Origin: Metabacillus crassostreae
GTDB lineage: Bacteria; Bacillota; Bacilli; Bacillales; Bacillaceae
Direction of reading: 5' to 3'
NCBI RefSeq assembly: GCF_016908395.1
Contig: NZ_JAFBDU010000002.1
Coordinates: 248,001 to 312,000, forward strand
Length of the DNA: 64,000 bases
Positions within the stretch are counted from its first letter, which is position 1. The number at the start of each line of letters is the position of its first letter. The translations under genes and the position numbers were made by a program. Below the pieces are notes generated by a model. The model saw only the letters and a list, made by a program, of their open reading frames with translations. It made no database searches and was not told the DNA's origin. Below, piece by piece: positions 18,397 to 27,108 of the stretch.

Positions 18397-19044
18397 ATGG
18401 GTAAAAATATAAAAATTGATTCTCCAAAAATCGCAGGAGAATTAGAAAAAGGAAATTTCCAGGATATTTATTATGAAGAAGATCCACAATTAATGAATTG
18501 TATGGTTAGTAGTGCACAAGTTGATAATGAGGAAATTAATCGAGTAATCTTTTCAAAGGTTATTTTTAGAAATGTAACGTTTTTGAACTCTTCCTTTTTT
18601 AACATCGATATGACTGATGTTATATTTGAAAATTGTAATCTATCTAATGCACGGTTTTGTGATGGTATTATTCATAGAGTCACATTTAAGGATTGCAAGC
18701 TTGTTGGTTTGGATTTTTCAAATGCTAATTTGGGCAATGTTACTATTGATAATTGCGATCTTAACCTTAGTAGTTTTGCAGAAGCTCGTCTTAAACAAGT
18801 CGGATTTATTGAATCTTTATTAAGTCATACCAACTTTTATGATTGTAAACTGAACAAGGTGAGTCTAAAAAGCTGTGATCTTAATGAAGCTGATTTTACT
18901 GAAACTTCTCTAAAAGGAATTGATATTAGTACATGTTCATTTGAGCAACTAACTGTGTCATTTGAGAATTTAAATGGTTGTGAGGTTTCACCAAATCAAG
19001 CCATAGGATTTTCGAGATTGCTTGGGTTGAAGATTGTAGAATAA
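18397..19044 (+). CDS. Pentapeptide-repeat protein (Qnr/MfpA-like fold)
   Basis: This 215-residue protein is built of A(D/N)LXX-type pentapeptides, for example MTDVIFENCNLSNARF, CDLNLSSFAEARL and CDLNEADFTETSL, which fold as a right-handed quadrilateral beta-helix. Length and C-terminal ending (NQAIGFSRLLGLKIVE) resemble Qnr-type gyrase-protecting proteins, though repeat family members are widespread and the function is unproven. There is no signal peptide. AGGGGTG precedes the ATG. It is monocistronic on the plus strand, opposite to its neighbours, and ends at a terminator shared with the SulP gene. Confidence 0.85.
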   Translation: MGKNIKIDSPKIAGELEKGNFQDIYYEEDPQLMNCMVSSAQVDNEEINRVIFSKVIFRNVTFLNSSFFNIDMTDVIFENCNLSNARFCDGIIHRVTFKDCKLVGLDFSNANLGNVTIDNCDLNLSSFAEARLKQVGFIESLLSHTNFYDCKLNKVSLKSCDLNEADFTETSLKGIDISTCSFEQLTVSFENLNGCEVSPNQAIGFSRLLGLKIVE

Positions 19045-19071
19045 TTAAAGTAGAGGTTATGTTTAATACAT

Positions 19072-19113
19072 AAAAAGGAACCATCACTCATTAATGAGCA
19101 ATGGTTCCTTTTT
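19072..19113. terminator. Bidirectional terminator between pentapeptide and SulP genes
   Basis: AAAAAGGAACCAT and ATGGTTCCTTTTT form a 13-bp stem around CACTCATTAATGAGCA, with A/T tracts on both sides. The two genes converge here. Confidence 0.85.
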
Positions 19114-19150
19114 CAAGTTTTCAGATTTAGATTTTCTTAGAAAACACAAA

Positions 19151-20860
19151 TTATATTTGATAATCCAAAACATGTGGATTTGCAACATCTGGTTTCTCTA
19201 TATTAATACCTTTCGATTTTAACAGCTGCTCTAATGTTAAATGATTACTTTGTTCTGTATATTTCCCATTCCATTTAGCTTTATCAACTGTATCTCGAAT
19301 GGAGCCCTTCATGCTCGCAAATAAAACAGTTATCTTCTTGTTATCACAAAACTCAATTAGATCCTCTAATGTATCAATTGATATTGTATCAACATCATTA
19401 ACACCTGACATATCAATAATGAGCCATTTTACCTTTTTATACTTTTTAAGATAATACCTTATCTTTTCCTCAATATAGGAAATGTTCGCAAAATGGAGAC
19501 TAGAATCAACTCTCAATATTAAGACTTCATCAGAAGTTATTGCTTCAGGATATCGTTCTACATTGCGAAATGTTTTTTCATTTTTCACGTAGCCCATTTG
19601 GACAATTGATGGGTGTGAACTTTTATTTACTAACAAAAACAAAGTAAATATTGCACCAATAATAATTCCCCACTGAATTCCTATAAATAAAGTAACAAGA
19701 AAAGTTGTAATCCAAATCCATCCTTCAAATCGTTTGACTTGAAAAAGATGCTTTAGCTCTTTTATATCGACTAATTTATAAACGGCAACTAAAATAATCG
19801 CAGCTAAAACAGCGTTTGGTAGATAATAAAAAGATGATGTGAAAAACAACAACGTTAAGATGACAAGGAATCCAGTTATAACTGAAGTGATTTGAGTGGC
19901 GCCACCTGATTGGTGATTAACAGCTGTTCTAGAAAAACTACCGTTTACCGGAAAAGATTGAAACCAAGATCCAATAATATTTGATAATCCCAATGCCACT
20001 AATTCCTGGTTTGGATTAATCTTATATTTTTCTTTTTTAGCTACTACTTTTCCTATTGCAAGCGACTCCATAAAGCCTAAAAGAGCAATTGTGATTGCCA
20101 TAGGAAGTAAAAGTTGAATCAACTCTGTTGATATAGAAGGAAATAAAAATTGCGGGAAACCTCCTGGTACACTTCCTACAATCTTCACACCATTTTGATC
20201 TAAATTAAGTGATGAAACAAAAGCAATTGATATAATAACAATTAAAAGGGCACTAGGTAATTTTGGAGCAGCCTTTTTCATAACAACTAAGGAAATGATG
20301 CTTATTACGCCTATTACAAATGTAATAATATTAATCTCTTTTATTTCTTGAATGATTTCTATTAAAATAAGATGAATCTGTAGGTGGTTTCCAATTTCAA
20401 TCCCAAATACGTGTTTAATTTGACTAAGACCAATTGTAATGGCAGCTGCTGATGTATAACCATTCATAACCGAGTGGGGAATGAATTTGACGATAAATCC
20501 TAATTTACTAAGACCTAACAGAAGCTGAATCATACCAACCATTAAAGCTAATAAAAGTACAAGCGATATATATGATTCTGCTCCTGGAGCTTCAATTGTG
20601 GATACTCCTGAAAAAACAAGTAATGATGTAATGGCCGTTGGTCCAATAGATAAATGTTTTGATGAAGCAAAAATTGCGTAAATAAATAAAGGCACTGTAG
20701 CAGCATATAACCCCATAACTGCTGGAAGTCCAGCAACCATTGCATAAGCCATTCCTTGAGGTATTAGCATAATAAATAAAGTGATTCCTGCTAATAAATC
20801 CCTTTTAAAAAGCACTTTATTATAAGTTAATAAAAAATCTAATCGTTTCCACTTAGGCAA
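19151..20860 (-). CDS. SulP family anion transporter with STAS domain
   Basis: This 569-residue membrane transporter of the SulP/SLC26 family moves anions such as sulfate, bicarbonate or dicarboxylates. The N-terminal half has 10 or more membrane segments with the family motif GLYAATVPLFIYAIFASSKH in part and GPTAITSLL. The hydrophilic C-terminus (about residues 430-545) is a STAS domain, with VKWLIIDMSGVNDVDTISID. The start is TTG at 20860, with AAGGAG ahead of it. It is monocistronic. The substrate cannot be told from the sequence. Confidence 0.9.
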   Translation of the reverse strand: MPKWKRLDFLLTYNKVLFKRDLLAGITLFIMLIPQGMAYAMVAGLPAVMGLYAATVPLFIYAIFASSKHLSIGPTAITSLLVFSGVSTIEAPGAESYISLVLLLALMVGMIQLLLGLSKLGFIVKFIPHSVMNGYTSAAAITIGLSQIKHVFGIEIGNHLQIHLILIEIIQEIKEINIITFVIGVISIISLVVMKKAAPKLPSALLIVIISIAFVSSLNLDQNGVKIVGSVPGGFPQFLFPSISTELIQLLLPMAITIALLGFMESLAIGKVVAKKEKYKINPNQELVALGLSNIIGSWFQSFPVNGSFSRTAVNHQSGGATQITSVITGFLVILTLLFFTSSFYYLPNAVLAAIILVAVYKLVDIKELKHLFQVKRFEGWIWITTFLVTLFIGIQWGIIIGAIFTLFLLVNKSSHPSIVQMGYVKNEKTFRNVERYPEAITSDEVLILRVDSSLHFANISYIEEKIRYYLKKYKKVKWLIIDMSGVNDVDTISIDTLEDLIEFCDNKKITVLFASMKGSIRDTVDKAKWNGKYTEQSNHLTLEQLLKSKGINIEKPDVANPHVLDYQI

Positions 20861-20999
20861 TAAAGTCTCTCTCCTTCCTCTGAAGGCTATTTCATTATTT
20901 AAATGTTTTCGTTCAATTTCACTTCACTACATTATTTATATTTAAACTCTTTATAAAGAAAATATTATACAACTTAAGTATAGATAAAGAAACAAATAA

Positions 21000-21030
21000 A
21001 ATCCAACCCCTAAAAAAGCGAGATTGGATT
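21000..21030 (-). terminator. Intrinsic terminator after kinase-like gene
   Basis: AATCCAA and TTGGATT arms enclose a loop and are followed on the minus strand by TTTATTT. It lies 16 bp beyond the stop of the 21046 gene. Confidence 0.6.
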
Positions 21031-21045
21031 CAATAACATTATATT

Positions 21046-21717
21046 TTATTTCCAAAAGAATTTCAGTTTAAGAACGTCCTTCATAAATTCATCAATTGAT
21101 GCAAAGCTTCTCTGGTTATACCATCTTTGAACTGTTTCCATTAACCAAAAAGGGATTGCCTTTCCATCAATTTTGTCGTAATACGCATCATATCCTTTTC
21201 GCAAATGCTCCCAGCGATGGTCATCTCCACTTTTACAATATTCGGATACATCAATTACTTTTGCTCTTCCATTCTGTAGTAATATATTTTTCAAATGAAT
21301 ATCTCGTGGATTTAATTTTTGTTTTACTACATAATTCCTTGCATCTTCTACATCCTTGATCACTTGATAAGGAATATGAACTCCCTGTAGTAAGCAATCA
21401 TAAAGAGTGATTCCTGATTCAAAGCTCAGAACTAAATATCGATCATAAGCTGCAAAACACGTTGGAAAGTATGGTGATTTCTTTAATTTATCATAGACTT
21501 TTGCTTCTAATTGAATTTTATCTTGTTTATCGTCTGCGAATAATTTAAACGCATAATTTGGTAAATTTATATATTGAAAAACAGCTGCATCTGTTCCAAT
21601 ACCAATGCATCTCAAATCATTTGTACTACCAGTAATTGTTACAGGCTTATTGCTCGGGTTGGACTTTATTTTTATTTCAGATAAAAGTTTATCAACGATT
21701 AACCATTGCTCTTCCAT
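21046..21717 (-). CDS. YrzF-like serine/threonine kinase-fold protein
   Basis: This 223-residue small protein-kinase-fold protein resembles B. subtilis YrzF. It has a short N-lobe (IGIGTDAAVFQYINLPNYAFKL, split lysine region), a catalytic-loop-like PRDIHLKNILL (HRD replaced by PRD) and VIDVSEY in place of DFG. The full glycine loop is degenerate, so activity is uncertain. I chose ATG at 21717, after AGGTGG; a GTG nine bases earlier overlaps that site. It is the first gene downstream of the Mn riboswitch (about 220 bp away), although no link between this family and manganese is known to me. Confidence 0.75.
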   Translation of the reverse strand: MEEQWLIVDKLLSEIKIKSNPSNKPVTITGSTNDLRCIGIGTDAAVFQYINLPNYAFKLFADDKQDKIQLEAKVYDKLKKSPYFPTCFAAYDRYLVLSFESGITLYDCLLQGVHIPYQVIKDVEDARNYVVKQKLNPRDIHLKNILLQNGRAKVIDVSEYCKSGDDHRWEHLRKGYDAYYDKIDGKAIPFWLMETVQRWYNQRSFASIDEFMKDVLKLKFFWK

Positions 21718-21929
21718 AATTTCCACCTATCCTCTTGGAGTACTATCGTTTAGAAAAATCTTACTTAAGTTTGTATATTATTTATATATGCTTCATCTAA
21801 GAAACTAGGTCCATCCAATGAAGCTGCTTGTTTTCCATTAATCTACAGCACCCAATCAGCTGTGCATTTGTTATTAGCCTACCCCTAAATACTGTAGGAA
21901 CGCATCACATTTCCTATCCTATTTATAAT

Positions 21930-21960
21930 AAAAAATGACCTTTACATTCAAGTAAAGGTC
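21930..21960 (-). terminator. Second terminator downstream of Mn riboswitch
   Basis: GACCTTTACTTGAATGTAAAGGTC on the minus strand (10-bp stem, 4-nt loop) is followed by ATTTTTT. Its arms repeat the CCTTTAC/GTAAAGG sequence of the riboswitch terminator next to it, so the two stems could exchange strands. Confidence 0.75.
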
Positions 21961-21961
21961 T

Positions 21962-21999
21962 AAAAAAACCTTTACCAATCCATAGAATTGGCAAAGGTC
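21962..21999 (-). terminator. Riboswitch-controlled terminator
   Basis: ACCTTTGCCAAT pairs with ATTGGTAAAGGT and is followed by T6 on the minus strand. Its left arm includes the CCTTTGCC that closes helix P1 of the aptamer, so terminator and ligand-bound aptamer are mutually exclusive, as expected for an ON switch. Confidence 0.85.
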
Positions 22000-22084
22000 T
22001 CGCTAGCAATAAAATTGCCAACAAAGCCGGGGTGTTTTAACCCGTAATGACGACTTTGTTTAACAGCTACTCCCCTTTGGAGTA
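21986..22084 (-). promoter_or_regulatory. yybP-ykoY manganese riboswitch aptamer
   Basis: Read on the minus strand, the conserved yybP-ykoY core is present in order: AAAGGGGAGTAGC, then AACAAAGTCGTCATTACG, CCCCGGCTTTGTT, and finally GCGAGACCTTTGCC. The two internal loops that bind Mn2+ (GGGGAGUAGC and GCGAGACC) are intact. The family senses Mn2+ and switches on efflux or Mn-handling genes (mntP, yybP, TerC-type, UPF0016). None of these follows; the next gene is a kinase-like protein 220 bp away, behind two terminators. Confidence 0.92.
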
Positions 22085-22163
22085 ATCACGTTCATTCAGT
22101 TAAATTAATCTTAGCAAAGATCTAGTAAATGGTCAATTTATATCAACTACATAACTGATTCAT

Positions 22164-22445
22164 TTATAAGCCAAAAACGGACAAAAGCTTTTGCCAAAAA
22201 GAAGTAGCCTCCGCTTGGCTTACTGTTGCACTAGAATTTCCTTCGTTACCCAAGGCATGAGCATTATCTTTATTACTTATTGAGGGTGTTTGATTAGTTG
22301 TTTCATTTGATTTATCCTTATCTTAACGTTAGAACTTGGATCTTGCTTGACTTCTTCCTTCTTTTGTCTTAATACAGTCACATTATATGTTTGTGTATTT
22401 CCATTCTCTGCTGCTACAGTAATTGAACTATCAGATGGTGAATTT
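22164..22445 (-). pseudogene. Remnant of a cadherin-like beta-sandwich surface protein
   Basis: The sequence encodes SSITVAAENGNTQTYNVTV, the end of a cadherin-like beta-sandwich repeat found in bacterial surface proteins, then a charged linker. The frame changes near 22310..22325 and continues as DKDKSNETTNQTPSIS... to FWQKLLSVFGL and a stop at 22164. The N-terminal body of the gene is missing; upstream is the nitroreductase terminator. The parent was probably a secreted or wall-associated protein, now a fragment with a frameshift. Confidence 0.6.
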
Positions 22446-22448
22446 TTT

Positions 22449-22490
22449 ATAAAATAAGACTGCCCCATTACTAGGACAGCCTTATTTTAT
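22449..22490 (-). terminator. Terminator at the end of the nitroreductase gene
   Basis: ATAAAATAAGGCTGTCC and GGGGCAGTCTTATTTTAT form a long near-perfect stem overlapping the stop codon, with T-rich sequence following. Confidence 0.8.
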
Positions 22491-22972
22491 GGTAAGTACT
22501 TAATTTTTTCTTCGATTGATGTTCTATCTTTTGGAGTACTAATTTCTTCTGGGTAGCCTACTCCAAAAACTCCAATTACATCATATCCATCAGGAACACC
22601 GAGAATGTCACGGTTTTTCTGAGCATTTCCTACAGAAGACCAGAATGTACCGACTCCTTCTTCCCAAGCTATCAGATTAAAATTTTGTACAAAGCAAGCA
22701 GTAGCTAGGGCGTTCTCTGCCTTTTCAACTTCTGTACTACCATGCTTTGATAAAACTGCCATTACAACAGGAGCATTGAAAAAATTGGCTTTATGATTTA
22801 AAGCTGCTCTTGTCTCAGGCCCCACCAAATACACTTCCCAAGGCTCAGTCATTTTGTGATTTGGCGCCATAGTGCTTGCTTGTAGCCATTTACTAATTTG
22901 CTCCATAGAGATTGGATCAGCTTTGAAGCTTTTAATCGTTCGTCGTGAATAAATGATATCAGTGATAGTCAA
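22487..22972 (-). CDS. Nitroreductase family protein
   Basis: This 161-residue FMN-dependent nitroreductase-fold oxidoreductase is one of the short members of the family. It shows SRRTIKSF near the N-terminus (phosphate-binding arginines), the TMAPNHKMTEPWE substrate region, and VPDGYDVIGVFGVGYPEE near the C-terminus. It likely reduces nitro or quinone compounds with NAD(P)H. The start is TTG at 22972, with GGAGG eight nt before; an ATG inside the spacing opens only a two-codon frame (ATG ACT TGA). It is monocistronic, with a strong terminator. Confidence 0.88.
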   Translation of the reverse strand: MTITDIIYSRRTIKSFKADPISMEQISKWLQASTMAPNHKMTEPWEVYLVGPETRAALNHKANFFNAPVVMAVLSKHGSTEVEKAENALATACFVQNFNLIAWEEGVGTFWSSVGNAQKNRDILGVPDGYDVIGVFGVGYPEEISTPKDRTSIEEKIKYLP

Positions 22973-23237
22973 GTCATGTTCCTCCTTAAAAATATAAAAT
23001 CCTCATAATTGTAAATTGAACCCTATAAGTATTAAGGAGTTCAGTTTCACAATAAGAGAATGGTTTGTAACTAGGTTAAGATATTAGTTGTTAATTTGAT
23101 TATAACAGGAAAATAAGTATAACCATATATTCTAGTTTAGCAATTTTCCTTTGACTAAGTTGCTCCCTGATTTTATTATTAGGTAGGGTTGTTTTGGAAT
23201 TCTATTTATTTCAATAGGTTTTCCACATGACTTACTA

Positions 23238-25058
23238 CTACATAAATCGAAACCTGAATTCTACAGAAGTTAATTTACTGGGCTTCTTTACTGAAAAATC
23301 TAACTGATACAACTCTTCTCTCTTCCCAAAATGATTTATAAATTCATTTTTTCGAATAATTAATTCTAATTGCTCACGATCAAAATGCACTTTTATTTTC
23401 TCAGCCCCTTCCAAAATCACTCCTGTAGAATCTTCAATGACCTTCATGACAGGTGTAATAAATCGTTCCACGATTGAAGTTGGGTTTTCTGTAAAATGAA
23501 ATGTATCAAATAGAACCAGTTCTGGTGTATGACTTTTTTGCCATTGAAATTTCCTTACTAAATGTTGTAAACTTTTCATGTTATATGCTTTTTTAAGATC
23601 CATTTCAATCAAATCTTCTGCTTGACTGGAATAATCTATAATCGTTGCTTTGTGAGCGTACCCTTCAGCTTGAAATTGATTGTTGATGACTGGTACCGAA
23701 TGTCCTTGAGATCCATTACATAAAAATGTATAACGTTTTTTGTTAAAATAATCCTCACAATACATTCCACTTCCTAAATCCATTAAAAAAGATTCTCCTT
23801 TTGCTTGTAAAATAAAATGACCAATATCATTATGATTATGTGGCTCATCATTATGTCCACCTTTACAAGCAAATACATACCCATCATGTCTTGAAATGAA
23901 CCATTGTGAATCTTTAAGATAATACGTTTCGTTACGCCAAGGATTACCACTAATCTTATCATCTAACCAAAGTAAATTTCTAAAAGCTGGTGCCCATCTA
24001 CTACAATGATCTTCACAATAAGATGAACGTAGCTCTACTTCAGGAGCTTCCATATCTGGAAAAATAGTTTTTAAATAATGACTAAGACCTAAGAATATAG
24101 CTCCTCTTTCTGTTGAGTCAGAAAAGTTTACAACCTGATTTTTATAGATAAAACATTTTTGCTGAAAAAGAGCTATTTGATGAACTTTTTGAATATGAAA
24201 CAAGTTCATTTCACCAGATGTTTTTTTCTTGAGTAAATCTGCAAAATAGACAAAAAAACCAAAACCGTACTGCCAGTACCCATATCCCTCCATACAAGCA
24301 CCATCATTGTTAAATCCTTTTAAGTAATATGAAATAGCTTTTAACACTTTCTCTAGAATTGAAGCTAATTGTTTATCATCCTTTATTAAATGTAATGCCG
24401 CTGATCCGATTGCGCCTGCACAGACCGCTGACCAATTATGAGTTGAGGTCTCCCAATCAAATGATTGTTTTTGGAAGGGAACAAGTACGCGACGAAATAC
24501 CTCATTCACAACTCTTTTTTGAATGAGTGGATCAATGATATGCTCCGTTAATTTCAGTATTTCACTAAGTGTAAATGCGGTTTCAGCAGCAAACAAATCA
24601 ATAGTGTAAAAAGGATCCTCCAAGTGCTGAAACTGTTCATTCAATTTTGTATCCATCTCAGGACTATTTTTTAAGTGGGCTGGTAAACACCATGTGTACT
24701 CATTGCAAATAGACCAAATGGCTTCATGAAGTTCCTTCAAATAAATAGGTTCATCCGGTTCTATCAACGTCATTAAAGCAAATGTATTTAAACGTCTTCT
24801 TTTTGCAAAGTAGCTTCTCTCATACGCAAGTCTTGATCCAGTTTCTCTAAAGATAGTAAACTCATAAAATGTGAGCTCTTGAAGGGGTGTTTCGAGTAGC
24901 TTTGTTGCATCATCTTTTATTTCAAGTAATAGAGATTGATAAACTATTTTCTCCTTTATTTCTTTAAACCAATTATCTTGTTCTTGCTTTGATGAAAATA
25001 AAAGAGAGAACTTGTTCTTTTTAATCAAATCATGTATTTGCTCATATTTTAAAAGCAA
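23238..25058 (-). CDS. Heparinase II/III-like polysaccharide lyase
   Basis: This 606-residue cytoplasmic protein has the two-part heparinase II/III architecture: an N-terminal alpha/alpha toroid (about residues 60-370, with NWSAVCAGAIG at 208 and GACMEGYGYWQYG at 253) and a C-terminal beta-sandwich with the signature HNDEPHNHNDIGHF (402-415). The family cleaves uronic-acid linkages by beta-elimination, leaving a 4,5-unsaturated uronate, the substrate of the GH88/GH105 enzymes here. There is no signal peptide, so imported oligosaccharides are the substrate. The start is TTG at 25058, after GAGGTG. It follows the DUF2264 gene by 47 bp, so they form a pair. The exact PL family is not assignable by eye. 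Confidence 0.85.
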   Translation of the reverse strand: MLLKYEQIHDLIKKNKFSLLFSSKQEQDNWFKEIKEKIVYQSLLLEIKDDATKLLETPLQELTFYEFTIFRETGSRLAYERSYFAKRRRLNTFALMTLIEPDEPIYLKELHEAIWSICNEYTWCLPAHLKNSPEMDTKLNEQFQHLEDPFYTIDLFAAETAFTLSEILKLTEHIIDPLIQKRVVNEVFRRVLVPFQKQSFDWETSTHNWSAVCAGAIGSAALHLIKDDKQLASILEKVLKAISYYLKGFNNDGACMEGYGYWQYGFGFFVYFADLLKKKTSGEMNLFHIQKVHQIALFQQKCFIYKNQVVNFSDSTERGAIFLGLSHYLKTIFPDMEAPEVELRSSYCEDHCSRWAPAFRNLLWLDDKISGNPWRNETYYLKDSQWFISRHDGYVFACKGGHNDEPHNHNDIGHFILQAKGESFLMDLGSGMYCEDYFNKKRYTFLCNGSQGHSVPVINNQFQAEGYAHKATIIDYSSQAEDLIEMDLKKAYNMKSLQHLVRKFQWQKSHTPELVLFDTFHFTENPTSIVERFITPVMKVIEDSTGVILEGAEKIKVHFDREQLELIIRKNEFINHFGKREELYQLDFSVKKPSKLTSVEFRFRFM

Positions 25059-25105
25059 ATAAATTTCACCTCACAATATAGAGAAGCATAATTATACTCC
25101 TCTAT

Positions 25106-26953
25106 TTAAATTGGAATAAACACTGCTTCTTCATCGAAAAATTGAACAATGATTTTCCCCTTTTCTATTTCTACACTAGGAACTTCTCCCCAACTATCTT
25201 CATCAGTATTAGTTGCTCCATACACAGCATTAACTAGGAAATGGGTTCCTGGCATAATTCTCTTCTGAATCGTCGGAATAACAGTACGAGAATGCAGAAT
25301 GTTTGTATTTGAATTCGGATAAACTAAGTCAGCTCTACCTCCACCATCAATACTTTTCATTCCGCTTGCTCCCGATGACATTTGAGCAAAACATTCAAGA
25401 TTCATTTGATCCGTTTTTAATGCAGCTTCTCTCTTTTCACTTTCAATACCTAATGCAAAGCCACCATCAGCTGTATCTAGTGTTCTGCTTGTTTTTATAC
25501 AATGTATTCGAATATGCCAAGGTGTGCCTGGCACAATCCATGTTTGCACCTCTACGTCATTCCAAGGCTTCCATTTCGTATAGATATAATTCTTTTCAAC
25601 TTTAGTATCTTCACATTCTCTTTTCACTCGATAAATATTATCTCCTTCACTCAAAGCTAACATTGAATCAAATGCTCCTTGTGAAAGCCCCCATTCTGCT
25701 CGTGGTACACTAAAACCAAAAGTAGTAGAATAAACAAACTTTTCATATTTTGCTGAGGTGTGAGTATGTTCGTTTGTTGATAGATGTCCTGAATTGAAAG
25801 CAAGAACATGATCTTTGTTTTTATTTCTACAAATGATCATATGTGGTTCGTTCTGAATACTTTTTTCCATTAATAGAGGGAGGGGCTCCTCTTCTGCTTG
25901 CCAGAAGGGATGATCAGCATCAAGCGCTAAAGGTAAAAAAGATTTTAGAGCCCAATATGGTGAACCTGGTGAATTATAATTCTCAGCTACAATCAAATTA
26001 GGATAAGAATATCCTATTGTTAAAATGCCATTATCGTTAAAGATAGGTTGCTTAAACCACCATCTCAAGTTTCTAAGAATAATACCTTTCATTACTCCTA
26101 ATGAAAAAGGCTCAATACCTGCATAAACTGCTGCTCCCCAAAATGAAGACATGGCAAATCGATACGTTAAGCTTCGACCATAAGGAACAGATGAGCCATC
26201 TGTTGAAAACCAATAAATAAACTCTTTTGCAAACACCTCTGCGCGCTCTTTATATTTTTTTGAACGGATAGGATCTTCTTTTTCCATAAACTTAGAATAG
26301 ATAAGGCCATAAAAATGAAGAGCAAAAGGTACATAATAATCTGAATGACCCTCATTACCATCCGAATACCAGCCATTAGATACATAAAATTGATCAATTC
26401 TTTCTAGATTTTCTTCAACTTTACACCGATCATATTGTTGTCCGACATTTTTCAAACCTAAGTTAACAAGAACAGCAAAGAATAACCAATTACAATCATG
26501 TGCTTTACATTGATTAATTTGAGATAGCCATTTTGTTACATTTTCTTTTTCTTGTAGATTAAGAGGATCCCATATCTTGTTTGGAATTAGTAATAAAGAT
26601 AAACCAAAAGCGGCCATTTCAACTATTTTTTGATCAAAGTGAGTTATTTCGCCCCAATATTCCTCATGATCAGGGTTTGTTCCATTCTTTATACCTTGCA
26701 GGTGCATTTTCCACATATCAAATTCTTTCTCTTCACAAGCAAGTAAGGGTGCTAACCCCCATAATAATCTTGAAAAGGCCTCAAATTCAGATGTGGAATC
26801 AGAGTATGCTGCACTTGTATTTCCCAGTTTTAACCTGGTAAACCCTTTACTATAATAAGATTTTAATGGATTAAAAATTTGTTTTAGTGCCTCGGATACA
26901 TCTTCCCTAGATTTAAGAGGGTTTGTTTGAATCGACTCAATTTTAGTCAGCAT
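25106..26953 (-). CDS. DUF2264 protein (putative glycosidase)
   Basis: This 615-residue cytoplasmic protein belongs to the DUF2264 family. Visible family features are EAFSRLLWGLAPLL early, HDCNWLFFAVLVNLGL and YVSNGWYSDGNEGHSDYYVPF in the toroidal domain, and a C-terminal beta-domain. As I recall, members overlap CAZy family GH154, where beta-glucuronidase activity is reported; this is memory, not shown here. I chose ATG at 26953 (MLTKIES), after GGGG at 11 nt; an earlier TTG at 26986 lacks a site. A cre-like sequence lies upstream. It pairs with the lyase gene, so both probably act on the same uronate-bearing oligosaccharide. Confidence 0.8.
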   Translation of the reverse strand: MLTKIESIQTNPLKSREDVSEALKQIFNPLKSYYSKGFTRLKLGNTSAAYSDSTSEFEAFSRLLWGLAPLLACEEKEFDMWKMHLQGIKNGTNPDHEEYWGEITHFDQKIVEMAAFGLSLLLIPNKIWDPLNLQEKENVTKWLSQINQCKAHDCNWLFFAVLVNLGLKNVGQQYDRCKVEENLERIDQFYVSNGWYSDGNEGHSDYYVPFALHFYGLIYSKFMEKEDPIRSKKYKERAEVFAKEFIYWFSTDGSSVPYGRSLTYRFAMSSFWGAAVYAGIEPFSLGVMKGIILRNLRWWFKQPIFNDNGILTIGYSYPNLIVAENYNSPGSPYWALKSFLPLALDADHPFWQAEEEPLPLLMEKSIQNEPHMIICRNKNKDHVLAFNSGHLSTNEHTHTSAKYEKFVYSTTFGFSVPRAEWGLSQGAFDSMLALSEGDNIYRVKRECEDTKVEKNYIYTKWKPWNDVEVQTWIVPGTPWHIRIHCIKTSRTLDTADGGFALGIESEKREAALKTDQMNLECFAQMSSGASGMKSIDGGGRADLVYPNSNTNILHSRTVIPTIQKRIMPGTHFLVNAVYGATNTDEDSWGEVPSVEIEKGKIIVQFFDEEAVFIPI

Positions 26954-27072
26954 GAAATCGTGGTCCCCTTTCAATTTAAATGCCAAAATAAACCTACAAT
27001 CAGCTATCTTTAATCTAGTAGAACCAATTTCTACAAAAATCCTTATATTAAAAAGGACGTAATCAATTCCTC

Positions 27073-27086
27073 TTTAAACGCTTACA
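27073..27086 (-). promoter_or_regulatory. cre-like site before DUF2264-lyase operon
   Basis: TGTAAGCGTTTAAA on the minus strand matches the cre consensus except at position 13. It lies about 120 bp upstream of the DUF2264 start, where a promoter is expected. Confidence 0.5.
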
Positions 27087-27108
27087 AAATAAAAGGTGAA
27101 TTAATTCC

